Program-made: the position numbers and the translations under genes
Origin: AP-15 sp963799085
GTDB taxonomy: Bacteria; Pseudomonadota; Alphaproteobacteria; ATCC43930; CGMCC-115725
Length of the DNA: 64,000 bases
Assembly (NCBI GenBank): GCA_963799085.1
Contig: CAWCWA010000008.1
Coordinates: forward strand, 1-64,000
Direction: 5' to 3'
The notes under the pieces: generated by a model
What the model saw: the letters and a program-made list of their open reading frames with translations, nothing else
Databases searched by the model: none
Told to the model about the DNA's origin: nothing
Shown: positions 25,940 through 35,035 of the stretch, one piece after another
Layout: every line of letters starts with the position of its first letter
How positions within the stretch are numbered: the stretch's first letter is position 1

Positions 25940-27899
25940 TGCACGAGTGCGACCGTGGTGCCGCTGCCGCCACCGCCGAGCCCGGTGCAGGTGCTGCCGG
26001 CGACTGCGCCGCCGGACAGCGTGACCTGCGAGCCGATCAATTGCAGGCAGGCGTTTGCGTCGACGGTGTCGTGCAGGGCGGCGGCACCGCTCATCGTCAC
26101 CGGGCCGATCGGGAAATAGAAGGCCCCGGAGATCCGTGTGTTCGTCGCCCCGGCGGTGAAGACGGCGCCGGCGGCGCTGTTCGCGGTGGGTCCGATCACG
26201 GCGAGATTGGCGGTGCCGCTGCCAAATGTCGAGGACGAGGTCGGCGCGGTCAACTGAACCGTGCTGTAGCCGGCGCCGAGGCAGAAGGTCGAGGTCGTCC
26301 CACCACAACTAGTGTTGCTGGCGCCGGAGATGACCAGAGTGACCTCCAGCCCGGTCAACCCGGTGGTGGTTCCGCCCGTCGGGCAGTTGCTGACGTCGCC
26401 CCCACCGCCGTTACCGAGGGCGACGTAGCCGTTCACGGTGTAGATGCCGGAACCAAGCACGATGCCGCCGGCGCCGGCGAGATAGCCGTTGATATCGTGC
26501 TGGGCAGCGGCGGGCAGGGCGATGCAAGTGCCACCAGTGGTCGTCAGGTTGCCGGCCATCTGGAACAGACCGGCGCTGGCGTCGCCGAAGAGGGAAGCGC
26601 CGTTCGACTCGTTCAGCGAATAGCCGTTGCTCGATTTGCCGATCCTGAAACTGTTGGTCGAGGTGCCATAGCCGAGGTTAAGGGCGGCGGTCGGCGGCAT
26701 CCCGCTGGCGCCCTGGGAGATGCCGCCCGCAAGAACGAAAGTGCTTGGTCCGGCGAAAGTAATGCTGGCGCTGCCGGCGAGGCAGATGCTGTAGCCGGCG
26801 GTACCGCTGCACGTGGTCGTGCCGATGTTGAAGGTCCCCGCACTGAAGCTCATCGGTGCGGAGCCATGAGCGTAGATCCCGCCCGCCATGTTGAAGGTGG
26901 CATTGCTGCCGCCGTTGAACGTCATGCCGTTCGACGAGCCGCTGTCGATCAGCCCGCTGAAATTGTAAGTTGCGCCTGACGAGGTATTGGTGAAGGTGGC
27001 GGTCCACCCGCCACCCAGCGTCAAACTGCCGAAATTGAATGGCCCGGCGCCGGTACATGTGATCGCCCAGGGAGATTTGCTCGAGGTCGTGCTGCATCCC
27101 GCGGGCAGTGACCCCGTGATCTTGCTCGACGCCAATGTCAACGCCGTGCCGGCGGTTACGCTAGGAGCGCTCGGCGAGGTTGTGCTCGCCACGGTGGCGA
27201 TCCGGCTGGTGGCGGAAGCGACCTCGGAATTGCCGGCGAGCGGGTCGCTGGTCGCGGCCTTGGTGATTTTGGAGGTGCCACCCGATGGGTTGACAAAGGC
27301 GCAGGTCGGGGTCGGCGCGGTCGACGCGTTGTAGCTGATGGTTTTGGTCGTAATCGTGTTGCTGCACGCGTGGCGCGGTTACGACACTGTTCGACGCGAC
27401 GGCGCAGGCGGGAGCCGACAATGTGGTGCCGCCGGTCAAGGTGATGCCCGGAGCCGCTATTGCTGAGCGCGATTATGCAGCCGGGCGCGCTCGCGCGGAG
27501 CTCGGCATATGCGGTGGCGCTGACCGGCAAACTCGTATTATTGGTGGCGACGCGCGCCAAGAGCAGCGGCAGAGAAGTGGTCACGGTCACCTGCATCGCC
27601 TGGTTGGCGCTGTTTGCCGGCGAGGTGACAAGGGCGGTGCTGGCGCTGCTGTTTGGCAGTCCGTTGAGAGTAACGATGTTGCCGGCCGCGCTGCTGGCGC
27701 TGTCCGTCGATCCGGTTGCGTTGTAGACGAGGGCGGCGCCATAAGCAGCCAGATCGGCGATGCGCTGGTTCTCCACCTTCTGCAGCAGGCCGTGGCCATA
27801 CTCGACGGCGAGCGCCGAAAACCCGATGACTGCGACCAGCAGCAACGCGCCGAGGATGCTGATGACGCCGCGTTCGTCACGCCTTGTCCCGCGGAACAT
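25936..27899 (-). CDS. TadG-like protein with long Ser/Thr/Gly-rich domain, frameshifted
   Basis: The N-terminus, from ATG 27899, is a Tad-type membrane anchor: RRDERGVISILGALLLVAVIGFSALAVEYGHGLLQKVENQRIADLAAYGAALVYN. After GCIIALSNSGSG near 27445 the frame changes to ACAVASNSVVTAP, and near 27375 to CSNTITTKTISYNAST. From there it runs open to 25936. The C-terminal 450 residues are low-complexity and beta-rich, with repeats such as GGSNATFNMAGGIYAHGSAP and FAGPSTFVLAGGIS, ending in AVAGSTCTGLGGGGSG. It resembles the variable extracellular part of TadG-like proteins, possibly a beta-helical adhesin. The two breaks look like single-base errors. It leads the three-gene tad operon and overlaps the next start. 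Confidence 0.72.
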
Positions 27900-28022
27900 T
27901 TCGACCGACCCTTTCCCGGTTTGCGCTCTGCCACAGAAGCTATGCCGACCGGCCTAAACGATTCGTTAACGCCGTGTTTTCACGCTATAGTAGCGCCGGC
28001 GTTAATTGACGGGGCCGAGCGG

Positions 28023-28478
28023 GTGACATCACAACATCGCCGTCTGGTAAGGCAGGCCGCGATGCTGGCGGTCCCGGCGCTGCTGTTATTTGCGTGCGTC
28101 GGCCCGACGCCGCTGTCCGGAAACCCGTTCATCGGCACCTGGGCAACCGCCGACAACAATGCGGTCACGATCCGCGATGACACGATCGTGCAAAGCCAGC
28201 CCGACGGGCATAGCGTGGTGCTCGACAAGGCCGCCTGCCGCGGCGTCTTCCGCTTTGCCTACGCCACCAAATCGCGACAGACGCTCACCGACCTGGTGCC
28301 GCGACAACCCGAATTGCGCAAGAAGCTGTCCGAGATTCTGGTCGATCCGAACTACCAGGTGGCGGCACTCGAGTGCGATCAGGGCGATCAGACTTATGTT
28401 CTGCTGAACGATCGTGAGCTGGTCGCGATCTATCGCGACGGCGATATCGGCGCGATCGAGCGTCTGGCGCGCCGTTAA
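28023..28478 (+). CDS. small lipoprotein
   Basis: 151 residues from GTG 28023. A basic start (TSQHRRLVRQ) and hydrophobic stretch AAMLAVPALLLFAC form a lipoprotein signal with lipobox LLFAC. The mature domain begins VGPTPLSGNPFIGTWATADNNAVTIRDDTIVQ, a lipocalin- or protease-inhibitor-like beta start (FIGTWATAD), and includes a CRGVFRFAY segment and a second cysteine (ALECDQGDQTYVLLND). No family can be named. It is divergent from the TadG-like operon, with a TATAGT near 27985 that might be its -10 box. Stops three bases before the frame of the next lipoprotein gene, so the two lipoproteins are probably cotranscribed. Confidence 0.65.
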   Translation: MTSQHRRLVRQAAMLAVPALLLFACVGPTPLSGNPFIGTWATADNNAVTIRDDTIVQSQPDGHSVVLDKAACRGVFRFAYATKSRQTLTDLVPRQPELRKKLSEILVDPNYQVAALECDQGDQTYVLLNDRELVAIYRDGDIGAIERLARR

Positions 28479-28508
28479 CCTGTGCTACAGTGCCGCCGAT
28501 CGGAGCGG

Positions 28509-29063
28509 GTGCTGACGGAGCGTCTTAGGGTGAAGAGGGCCGGGTGGCGAGTTGGGCTTGTCTATCCCGCGCTGATCAGCCTCGGCGTGGCGCTCGTTGC
28601 CGGCTGCGCCCACGAGCCGCCACCGCCGCCGCCAAAGCAGGCCGTGGCAGCGCCGCCCGCGCCGCCGCCGCCGCCGCCACGACCCCGCCGGGCGATCCGG
28701 CACCCCGGGCACAAACCCGCACCGCCGCCCGAAGAGACGCCGCCCGGAGAGAGCGAGACATTGGCGATGGCCGCGCCCGAAGCCGCGCCGCAACCGCCTC
28801 CGCCGCCCGAGCCGCACAATCTCGTTGGGCTCGATCAGGTGGCGGCGAAGCGGCTGTTCGGCGCCGCGGCCGAGCAGTTCGAGAAACCGCCGGCGACGGT
28901 CTGGCGATATAAGGGCACCGCGTGCCAGCTCGACCTTTATTTCTATCTCGATTTGCGCAGCGGCCGCATGCGGACCCTGCATTACACAATGAAGGGCGAT
29001 GGCGGTGACGCGGCGGGCCGGCAGAACTGCCTCAAATCGCTCGCCGTCGCCCGCGGAACCTAG
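28509..29063 (+). CDS. proline-rich lipoprotein
   Basis: About 184 residues. The start is uncertain; GTG 28509 is used, GTG 28530 is also possible. A hydrophobic run LISLGVALVAGC ends in a good lipobox. Then comes a long Pro/Ala-rich spacer (PPPPPPKQAV, PPAPPPPPPRPRRA, and EPHNL after PPPPP), suited to span the periplasm or peptidoglycan. The C-terminal domain of about 70 residues reads VGLDQVAAKRLFGAAAEQFEKPPATVWRYKGTACQLDLYFYLD, similar in layout to small SmpA/OmlA-like envelope domains, with two cysteines. It sits between another lipoprotein and a ChvI-like response regulator. Function unknown; envelope location is well supported. Confidence 0.68.
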   Translation: MLTERLRVKRAGWRVGLVYPALISLGVALVAGCAHEPPPPPPKQAVAAPPAPPPPPPRPRRAIRHPGHKPAPPPEETPPGESETLAMAAPEAAPQPPPPPEPHNLVGLDQVAAKRLFGAAAEQFEKPPATVWRYKGTACQLDLYFYLDLRSGRMRTLHYTMKGDGGDAAGRQNCLKSLAVARGT

Positions 29064-29075
29064 ATCCGACGATCG

Positions 29076-29795
29076 ATGCCGCATCTTCTGCTGGTCGACG
29101 ACGACGAATTGTTTCGCGAATCGCTTGGCCTCAACCTGATCGACGAGGGCTATTACGTCACGAGCTTCGGCGACGGTCACGAGGCATTAGATTATCTCGA
29201 AAAGGGCGGCGGCGGCGATGTGATGCTGCTCGATTGGCGCATGCCGGGGATCACCGGTCTCGAAGTCCTGCGCCGGCTGCGCCGGGCTGGCGTCGCGATC
29301 CCCGTAATCTTTCTGACCGTGCTGTCCGACGACATCTACGAGGAAGCGGCGCTCGCCGGGGGTGCGGTCGATTTCGTCGACAAATCCCGTCGACCGTCGA
29401 TCCTGCTGCAGCGCCTCCGGCTGATTAGCGAAGGGGTCCGCCCAACTCCCGAGACCGAGCCGGCGCGATCGGCCGCGCTATGTATCGGCGCGCTCGAACT
29501 GCGTTTCGCCACCGGCCGGGCCTTGTGGGGCGGCCGGGCGGTCGATCTGACCTTGACGGAATTCAAGATCCTGGCATTGCTCGCGGAACGTGCCGGGCAG
29601 GACGTCGGGTACCGCGACATATATGATCTTGTCCACGGCAAGGACTTCGTCGCGGGTCACGGTGCGGAAGGATATCGCGCCAATGTTCGTACCTTCATCA
29701 AGCGTATCCGCAAAAAGTTCCGCGAGTGCGATCCCGAGTTCGACGGCATCCAAAACTATGCCGGCTTCGGCTACCGCTGGATCGCGCAAGAGTGA
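29076..29795 (+). CDS. OmpR-family response regulator (ChvI-like)
   Basis: A 239-residue response regulator. The receiver domain has the acidic pair VDDDE, the phospho-acceptor aspartate in MLLDWRMPG, a threonine in FLTVLS and the lysine in VDKS. The C-terminal winged helix has LTLTEFKILALLAERAGQDVGYRDIYD and ends NYAGFGYRWIAQE, typical of OmpR/PhoB DNA-binding domains. Length and layout fit the ChvI/ExoS-ChvG type of alphaproteobacterial envelope-stress regulators. The cognate sensor kinase starts four bases after its stop. The immediately upstream lipoproteins could be targets or signal partners. DNA target not predictable from this window. Confidence 0.9.
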   Translation: MPHLLLVDDDELFRESLGLNLIDEGYYVTSFGDGHEALDYLEKGGGGDVMLLDWRMPGITGLEVLRRLRRAGVAIPVIFLTVLSDDIYEEAALAGGAVDFVDKSRRPSILLQRLRLISEGVRPTPETEPARSAALCIGALELRFATGRALWGGRAVDLTLTEFKILALLAERAGQDVGYRDIYDLVHGKDFVAGHGAEGYRANVRTFIKRIRKKFRECDPEFDGIQNYAGFGYRWIAQE

Positions 29796-29798
29796 GCC

Positions 29799-31329
29799 AT
29801 GGCGCGGAACTCGCTGGGCGCGCTCGCTGGCCGCCAAGATCGGGTTCCTTGCCGTCGTTTTCATTCTCGTCCCGGTCTTTCTTTATATCGAGTTCCGCAG
29901 CGCCTACGAGCAGAGCCAGGATCTGCTGCTGCGCAGCGTGCGCGACGAAGGCAGGGTGATCAGCCAATCGTTGCTGCCGCTGCTCGAAACCGCCGATCTG
30001 AGCTCGCTGCCGGAGCTTGGGCGGTCGCTATCCCGATTCGCCGGCAAGGTGACGACGATCAAGCTGCTGCTGTCGCCGGCCGACGCCGACACCGGCAATC
30101 GCGGCTTCTACTACGTCGCCTCCTGGCCGACGATCGAGCCGCGCAATCTGGAGGCCGAACGGGTCACCCTGGCGCAGCAGGGCGTACTCGACCGGCTTGC
30201 CGAAAACTGTCGCGAGGAAATACCGTTTTCGTTGATCTACCACCGACCGACCGGCGGCGCGGAGATCGTTACTGCGGTGACGCCGCTGTCGACCGCGGTC
30301 GGGTGCTGGGCGGTAGTCGCGTCTTTTTCAGCCGACGCCTTCCCCTCGGCCCATCTCGGCCAGCCCTATTGGGCGACGCCAACCGTGCGTGTCGCCGCTG
30401 TGATCTATCTGACGATGGCGGCGCTGACTTTTTCCACCCTCTTCGGCGTTCGCGGCGGGCTCGCCCGCTTTGCCCGCCGGGCGCGGCGGATCCGCGACGA
30501 GGGACCCGATGCGGGCTCGTTCGCCGGGCGGGACAGTCTGCCAGAACTCAGCGACGTCGCGGCCGAGTTTGATCGCATGGTGGAGGCGCTGCACCGTTCC
30601 GCCGCCGATATCCGGCAAACCGCCGAGGACAACGCGCACGCCTTCAAGACGCCGATCGCGGTCATCCGGCAATCGCTCGAACCGCTGAAGCGCGCGCTGC
30701 CCGAGGACAACCAGCGGGCGCAGCGGGCGATCGGCGTGGTGGAGCACGCCGTCGACCGCCTCGACGGGCTGGTCGCCTCGGCGCGCCGGCTCGACGAGGC
30801 CACCGCCGACCTGCTCGCCGGGCGGCGTGCGCCCGTTGACCTCGGTCGAGTCATCGGCCGGCTGATCCAGAGTCGTTCTGACATTCTCGCCAGCCGCGAC
30901 CTGACGATCGTTCTGGCCAGCCGCGATCTGACGATCACCGCCGACCTGCTGCCCGGCCTTTACGTTCTCGGCAGCGAAGACATGATCGAGACGGTTTTGG
31001 AGAACCTGATCGACAACGCCGCCTCGTTCTCGCCGCCGCGTAGCGAAATCCTGATCCACCTGACCCGCGAGCACGATTTTGCCCACTTGACCGTCTCGGA
31101 TCGCGGTCCGGGCGTTCCGGAAGGACAGATCGAGCACATTTTCGATCGCTATTATTCCGAGCGCCGCGACGATGAGGCGAGCGAGGCCAGCGCCACCTAT
31201 TTCGGCATCGGCCTGTCGATCGCGCGGCATAATGTCGAGGCGATGGGCGGGACGATTGATGCCGAGAACCGCGAGCCGCACGGGCTGACGATGCATGTTC
31301 GTCTGCCCCTGGCGCCAGTCCGCGGCTGA
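29799..31329 (+). CDS. sensor histidine kinase (ChvG-like), frame break near the start
   Basis: Partner of the preceding regulator. The ATG at 29799 is out of frame with the kinase. Removing one base near 29815 gives MARNSRARSLAAKIGFLAVVF and restores the frame, so one insertion-type error is likely. Layout: helix 1 (GFLAVVFILVPVFLYI), a periplasmic sensor domain of about 150 residues, helix 2 (VRVAAVIYLTMAALTFSTLF), HAMP-like region, H-box AEDNAHAFKTPIAVIRQSL with the phospho-accepting histidine, and an HATPase domain with N-box ENLIDNAASFSPP, G1 DRGPGVPEG and G2 FGIGLSIARHNVE. A 27-base direct duplication (30889-30915 and 30916-30942) repeats ASRDLTI just before the ATPase domain. Membrane-located envelope sensor; signal unknown. 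Confidence 0.85.
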
Positions 31330-31345
31330 CGGGGCTCGATACCAG

Positions 31346-31687
31346 ATGGAGCCGAGACTCAAGACCGGGCTGTGGATCAAGGCGCTGATCCGGCGCTGCG
31401 ATCTGGCCGCGATCGGGGTCGCGGTTCTGGCCCGCGGCGACGGCGACGCCGGCGCGGTTCTGCTAAAATTCAATGGCCGCGAAGAAGGATGCTCGGTGCT
31501 GGGCCGGGCGCCGGGGCCGGACGGCACGCTCGCCTGGATGCGCGTCACCGGTCCCGCGCCGATCGCCGAAACCGACGCCGACGCCTACATTGCCCGTCAG
31601 CGTCGGCGCGACCCCGATCTTTGGGTTGTCGAAATCGAATGTGCCGCAGCGGACCGCGTCGTCGACGGGCCCTTCATCCAACCTTAA
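31346..31687 (+). CDS. DUF1491 family protein
   Basis: 113 residues from ATG 31346. MEPRLKTGLWIKALIRRCDLAAIGVAVLARGDGDAGAVLLKFN matches the DUF1491 family, which is found almost only in alphaproteobacteria. The rest has TLAWMRVTGPAPIAETDADAYIARQRRRDPDLWVVEIE, with the conserved DADAYI-R-Q-DPDLWV-EIE pattern. Function is unknown for the family; proteins are small and cytoplasmic. It begins 17 bases after the histidine kinase and 13 bases before a receiver gene on the same strand, so it is part of the same transcription unit, though DUF1491 genes usually have varied neighbours. Confidence 0.85.
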   Translation: MEPRLKTGLWIKALIRRCDLAAIGVAVLARGDGDAGAVLLKFNGREEGCSVLGRAPGPDGTLAWMRVTGPAPIAETDADAYIARQRRRDPDLWVVEIECAAADRVVDGPFIQP

Positions 31688-31699
31688 GAGCAGAACGGC

Positions 31700-32092
31700 A
31701 TGGCTTTCAGCATCATGATCGTCGACGACGAACCCGATGTCGTCGATCTGTTTCGCCAGCGCTTTCGCCGAGAAATCCGCGAGCGCCGCTATGTCCTGCA
31801 TTTCGCTGCTTCGGGCGAGGAGGCGCTGCAACAGCTTACCGAAATCCGGCCGGAATTGATCGTCATTCTGTCCGACATCAACATGCCGGGGATGGACGGG
31901 CTGCAATTGCTAAGCGAGATCAAAACCCGCCGGCGGGAGTTGCCGGTGCTGATGGTCACCGCCTACGGCGATGCCGAGCGGGAGCGACGGGCGGGCGAAC
32001 TCGGCGCAGCGGCGTTTCTCGCCAAGCCGATCGATTTCGACCGGTTGAAGAAGCGGCTGCTCGAATTCGTCCCGGACGCGCCGCCGGGATGA
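31700..32092 (+). CDS. single-domain response regulator (receiver only)
   Basis: A 130-residue stand-alone receiver: FSIMIVDDEPDVVDLF with the acidic pair, phospho-aspartate in ILSDINMPGMDG, threonine in LMVTAYGD and lysine in LAKPIDFDRLKKRL. No output domain, so it probably passes phosphate within a relay or acts by protein-protein contact. Its stop overlaps the start of the Tll0287-like gene (ATGA), and a histidine kinase follows that one. The three genes probably form one signalling module: receiver, periplasmic sensor and kinase. Confidence 0.9.
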   Translation: MAFSIMIVDDEPDVVDLFRQRFRREIRERRYVLHFAASGEEALQQLTEIRPELIVILSDINMPGMDGLQLLSEIKTRRRELPVLMVTAYGDAERERRAGELGAAAFLAKPIDFDRLKKRLLEFVPDAPPG

Positions 32093-32859
32093 GCAGTGCT
32101 CGCAACGGGTCTCGACCGATGCGCGCAAGGCTGTTTGCGCTCGTCTTCGCCATTGTTGTTCCGTGCCTGGCGATGGCAGCCGATCCGGCGGAGCAGGACG
32201 CGGCCATCGCTCAGAGCTTGGCGCGGTTGCTGCAGGACGCCCGGGCCGTCATCTCGAACAACCAGGATCTAATCAACAATTCCGACATCGGGGACAAGCA
32301 TCTCACCGGCGAGGTGGTGCTCGACCAGGCCGTCAAAGCCTACATCGAGGCGACGGGAACGGATCCGCGGACGATCGATCCTGCGTCGCGCCAAGGCAGG
32401 CTGCTGCGAGCGTTGATGGCAGCGATCGTTCAGGCAACCGATGACAACCAGGCCAGCATCAACGTCCAGGGGGTGGGCTTTAAGGCTTTTATCCCGGCCG
32501 TGTTCGCGCGGCTTGTCGCCGAGGAGTTCGCGCAGCTGGCCAAGGGCGAGGCCGAGATCAAGGTTACGGCGCCGCCGGATTTGGTGCGCAACCGCAAGGC
32601 GCGGCCGGACGCCTGGGAGGCCGAAATCATCGCCGATAAGCTGCTCGCTGCTAGCTGGCCGAAAGGTCAGGCATATTCCGCCGTCGTGGATGTTCACGGC
32701 CGGCCTGCCTACCGCTTCATGGTTCCGGAATATTATTCGTCGTCCTGCCTCGCCTGCCACGGCTCTCCCAAGGGTGAGATGGACATCACCGGCTATCCGA
32801 AGGAGGGCGGCAAGCTGAACGATCTGGGCGGCGTCGTCAGCATCACCCTTTTCCACTGA
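32089..32859 (+). CDS. exported DUF3365/Tll0287-like haem sensor domain protein
   Basis: About 256 residues; ATG 32089 overlaps the previous stop (ATGA), while ATG 32119 (MRARLFALVFAIVVPCLAMA) gives a tighter signal peptide. The mature protein ends with YSAVVDVHGRPAYRFMVPEYYSSSCLACHGSPKGEMDITGYPKEGGKLNDLGGVVS. This matches the DUF3365/Tll0287-like domain, which binds c-type haem through C-x-x-CH (here CLACH) and carries PAS-like folds in sensor proteins. The internal segments DLINNSDIGDKHLTGEVVLDQAVKAYIEATG also fit. It is probably a periplasmic redox or gas sensor working with the histidine kinase encoded 25 bases downstream. A free-standing sensor in an operon, rather than one fused to a kinase, is notable. 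Confidence 0.78.
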   Translation: MSSARNGSRPMRARLFALVFAIVVPCLAMAADPAEQDAAIAQSLARLLQDARAVISNNQDLINNSDIGDKHLTGEVVLDQAVKAYIEATGTDPRTIDPASRQGRLLRALMAAIVQATDDNQASINVQGVGFKAFIPAVFARLVAEEFAQLAKGEAEIKVTAPPDLVRNRKARPDAWEAEIIADKLLAASWPKGQAYSAVVDVHGRPAYRFMVPEYYSSSCLACHGSPKGEMDITGYPKEGGKLNDLGGVVSITLFH

Positions 32860-32884
32860 TAAGGCAGGGCCAAGGCTGGACGCG

Positions 32885-35035
32885 ATGATGGGCCGGCTGA
32901 CAATCCGGGCGCGGCTGATGGTGCTGACGGCGTTGGGGCTGGTCGTGCTGATCGCCACCAACGCCTATCTGACGCGAAAGCTATCGGACAATTCCGCCGG
33001 CATGGTCAAGGCGTCCCAATTGCTGGGTCTGATCGAGCAGGCGAACGACGCGCAGCTTGCATTTGGCGAACTGCGCTATTGGATGACCGATCTTGCCGTA
33101 AGCCTTTTGACCCTGTCGGAAAAAAACGCCGCCACCGCCCGCCGACGCATGGAACGCCACCTCGATGTGCTGGCGCAGTCAAAGCCCGAGCAAATCGCCA
33201 TCGTCCGCAGCGAATTGGCCCAATACGAGGAAGCCGCCAACAAAGCGGTCGACGCCTATACCGACGATCGCCGGGTAATCGGCAACACCTTTCTCGCGCA
33301 GGCGCGCCTTCACAGCGTCGCCGTCGATCGGCTGCTCGCGGCGATCGTGGCCGAACTGACCGACGAGGCGAACGCCGCGCGGGAACGCGTCGTGGCCGAG
33401 GCGGCGACGGCGATGCGGGTGTCGCAGCTCGTCGTCTTCAGTGCGGTATTGCTCGGTGCGCTGCTGACGTTTCTCGTCGTGCGCTCGATCGCCCGGCCGC
33501 TGCGGCAGCTCGTGGTGGCGATGAACGGGCTCAACGCCGGCGATGTCGGCGTGGCGATCCCGCCGCCGGGGGCGGACGAGATCGGCGCCATGGCGCGCAC
33601 CCTGGCGGCGTTTCGTGACACTCTGGGCGAATTGCACGAGACGTTGGCGCAGCTTGAAGCCTTGCGTGCAGTCGGACGCGTCGTGGGGTCGACGCTCGAT
33701 CTCGAAACCGTATTGCGGGTCGTCGTTGCCCGGGCGGTCGAGTTTTCCCATGCTGCGGCCGGCGTCATTTACGAATACGACGAGACGGCCCGGATCTTTC
33801 ATTTCCGCATGAGCCACGGCTCCGAGGCAGAGCTGAACGAAGTCCTGAAGACGCGTTCGATCCGGCTCGGCGAGGGCGCCATCGGCCGGGCCGCGCTGGC
33901 CGGCGCGCCGGTCCAGATTGCCGACCTCGCCGACGCGCAGCAGGCAGCGCCCCCGGAATTGGGCGATGCCGTAAGGCGGCTCGGTTATCATTCGCTGCTC
34001 GCCGCACCGCTCCTCGACGAGGGGCATATCCTTGGCGGGCTGGTTGTGGTTCGTCGCGAGGCGGGCAGTTTTTCCAAGGAGATCGTCGGGCTCGTTGAAG
34101 CCTTCGCGACGCAATCGGCCCTTGCAGTGCGCAACGCCAAGGCGTTCGAGGCGCTGGCCCGGCGCGAGCGCGAATTGCGCGTCGCCCATGAGCAGCTCAA
34201 GGCGACGCAGGCCAATCTGATCCAGGCCGAGAAGATGGCCTCGCTTGGCCAGCTTACCGCCGGGATCGCGCATGAAATCAAGAATCCCCTGAACTTCATC
34301 AATAATTTCGCCGAGCTGTCGCGCGAGCTGATCGGGGAGGTGAGGGAACTCATGGGCGCTGAAGAGGCCGCCACCCGTGGCGAGATCGACGAACTGATCG
34401 AGACCTTGACCGGAAATCTCGGCAAGATCGTCGAGCACGGCCGACGCGCCGACGGCATCGTCACCGGCATGCTGCTGCATTCGCGCGGCGGCAGCGGCGA
34501 GCGGCGCAGCACCGATCTGAACGCGCTGGCGGAAGCCGCGCTCAACCTCGCCTATCACGGGGCGCGCGCTCGCGACCAGGGCTTCAACGTCACGCTCGAA
34601 CGCGATTTCGATGCCGCGATCGGAGCCCTCGAACTGGTGCCGCAGGACATGACCCGGGTCTTCCTGAACCTCTTCGCCAACGGCTTTTATGCCGTCGGCA
34701 AGCGGCGGCAGGACGGCGGAGATCCCGGCTATCACCCGACGCTCAAGGTGACGACGCGAAACCTCGACGGGGCGATCGAGATCAGGGTCCGCGATAACGG
34801 CATCGGGATGTCCCCCGAGACCCGCGACAAGCTGTTCCAGCCGTTCTTCACGACGAAGCCGACCGGCGAGGGTACCGGGCTCGGCCTGTCGATTAGCTAT
34901 GACATCGTCGTGCAGCAGCATGGCGGCACGATCGGGGTCGAAAGCCGCGAGGGCGCATTCACCGAGTTCGTCGTCCGCCTGCCGCGACGGCCCGATGCCG
35001 TCGCCGCCCCTGTAACGACCGGGGCCGCCGCGTGA
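32885..35035 (+). CDS. hybrid-layout sensor histidine kinase with HAMP and GAF domains
   Basis: 716 residues. Layout: transmembrane helix near residues 12-28 (LMVLTALGLVVLIATNAYL), a helical periplasmic sensor of about 150 residues, a second helix (VSQLVVFSAVLLGALLTFLVV), HAMP (SIARPLRQLVVAMNGLNAGDVGVAIPP), a GAF domain (residues about 260-420, ALRAVGRVVGSTLDLETVLRVVVARAVEF), a coiled linker (ALARRERELRVAHEQLKATQANLIQAEKMASLGQLTAG), H-box IAHEIKNPLNFINNFAELS, and an HATPase with VRDNGIGMSPETRDKLFQPFFTTKPTGEGTGLGLSISYDI. This is the NtrB/DctB-type class. The Tll0287-like protein upstream may supply its periplasmic signal. The stop overlaps the Nudix start (GTGA). Confidence 0.92.
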   Translation: MMGRLTIRARLMVLTALGLVVLIATNAYLTRKLSDNSAGMVKASQLLGLIEQANDAQLAFGELRYWMTDLAVSLLTLSEKNAATARRRMERHLDVLAQSKPEQIAIVRSELAQYEEAANKAVDAYTDDRRVIGNTFLAQARLHSVAVDRLLAAIVAELTDEANAARERVVAEAATAMRVSQLVVFSAVLLGALLTFLVVRSIARPLRQLVVAMNGLNAGDVGVAIPPPGADEIGAMARTLAAFRDTLGELHETLAQLEALRAVGRVVGSTLDLETVLRVVVARAVEFSHAAAGVIYEYDETARIFHFRMSHGSEAELNEVLKTRSIRLGEGAIGRAALAGAPVQIADLADAQQAAPPELGDAVRRLGYHSLLAAPLLDEGHILGGLVVVRREAGSFSKEIVGLVEAFATQSALAVRNAKAFEALARRERELRVAHEQLKATQANLIQAEKMASLGQLTAGIAHEIKNPLNFINNFAELSRELIGEVRELMGAEEAATRGEIDELIETLTGNLGKIVEHGRRADGIVTGMLLHSRGGSGERRSTDLNALAEAALNLAYHGARARDQGFNVTLERDFDAAIGALELVPQDMTRVFLNLFANGFYAVGKRRQDGGDPGYHPTLKVTTRNLDGAIEIRVRDNGIGMSPETRDKLFQPFFTTKPTGEGTGLGLSISYDIVVQQHGGTIGVESREGAFTEFVVRLPRRPDAVAAPVTTGAAA

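Noticed and set aside
25936..27450. Repetitive Gly/Ser/Thr DNA in the TadG-like gene as a possible CRISPR or tandem repeat array
   Set aside because: Repeats are irregular at the DNA level and all in one coding frame; there are no constant repeat-spacer units. No CRISPR array was seen anywhere in the window.
28610..28690. CCG/CCA-rich tract as a possible regulatory microsatellite
   Set aside because: It encodes the proline-rich linker of a lipoprotein in one frame and is explained by that.
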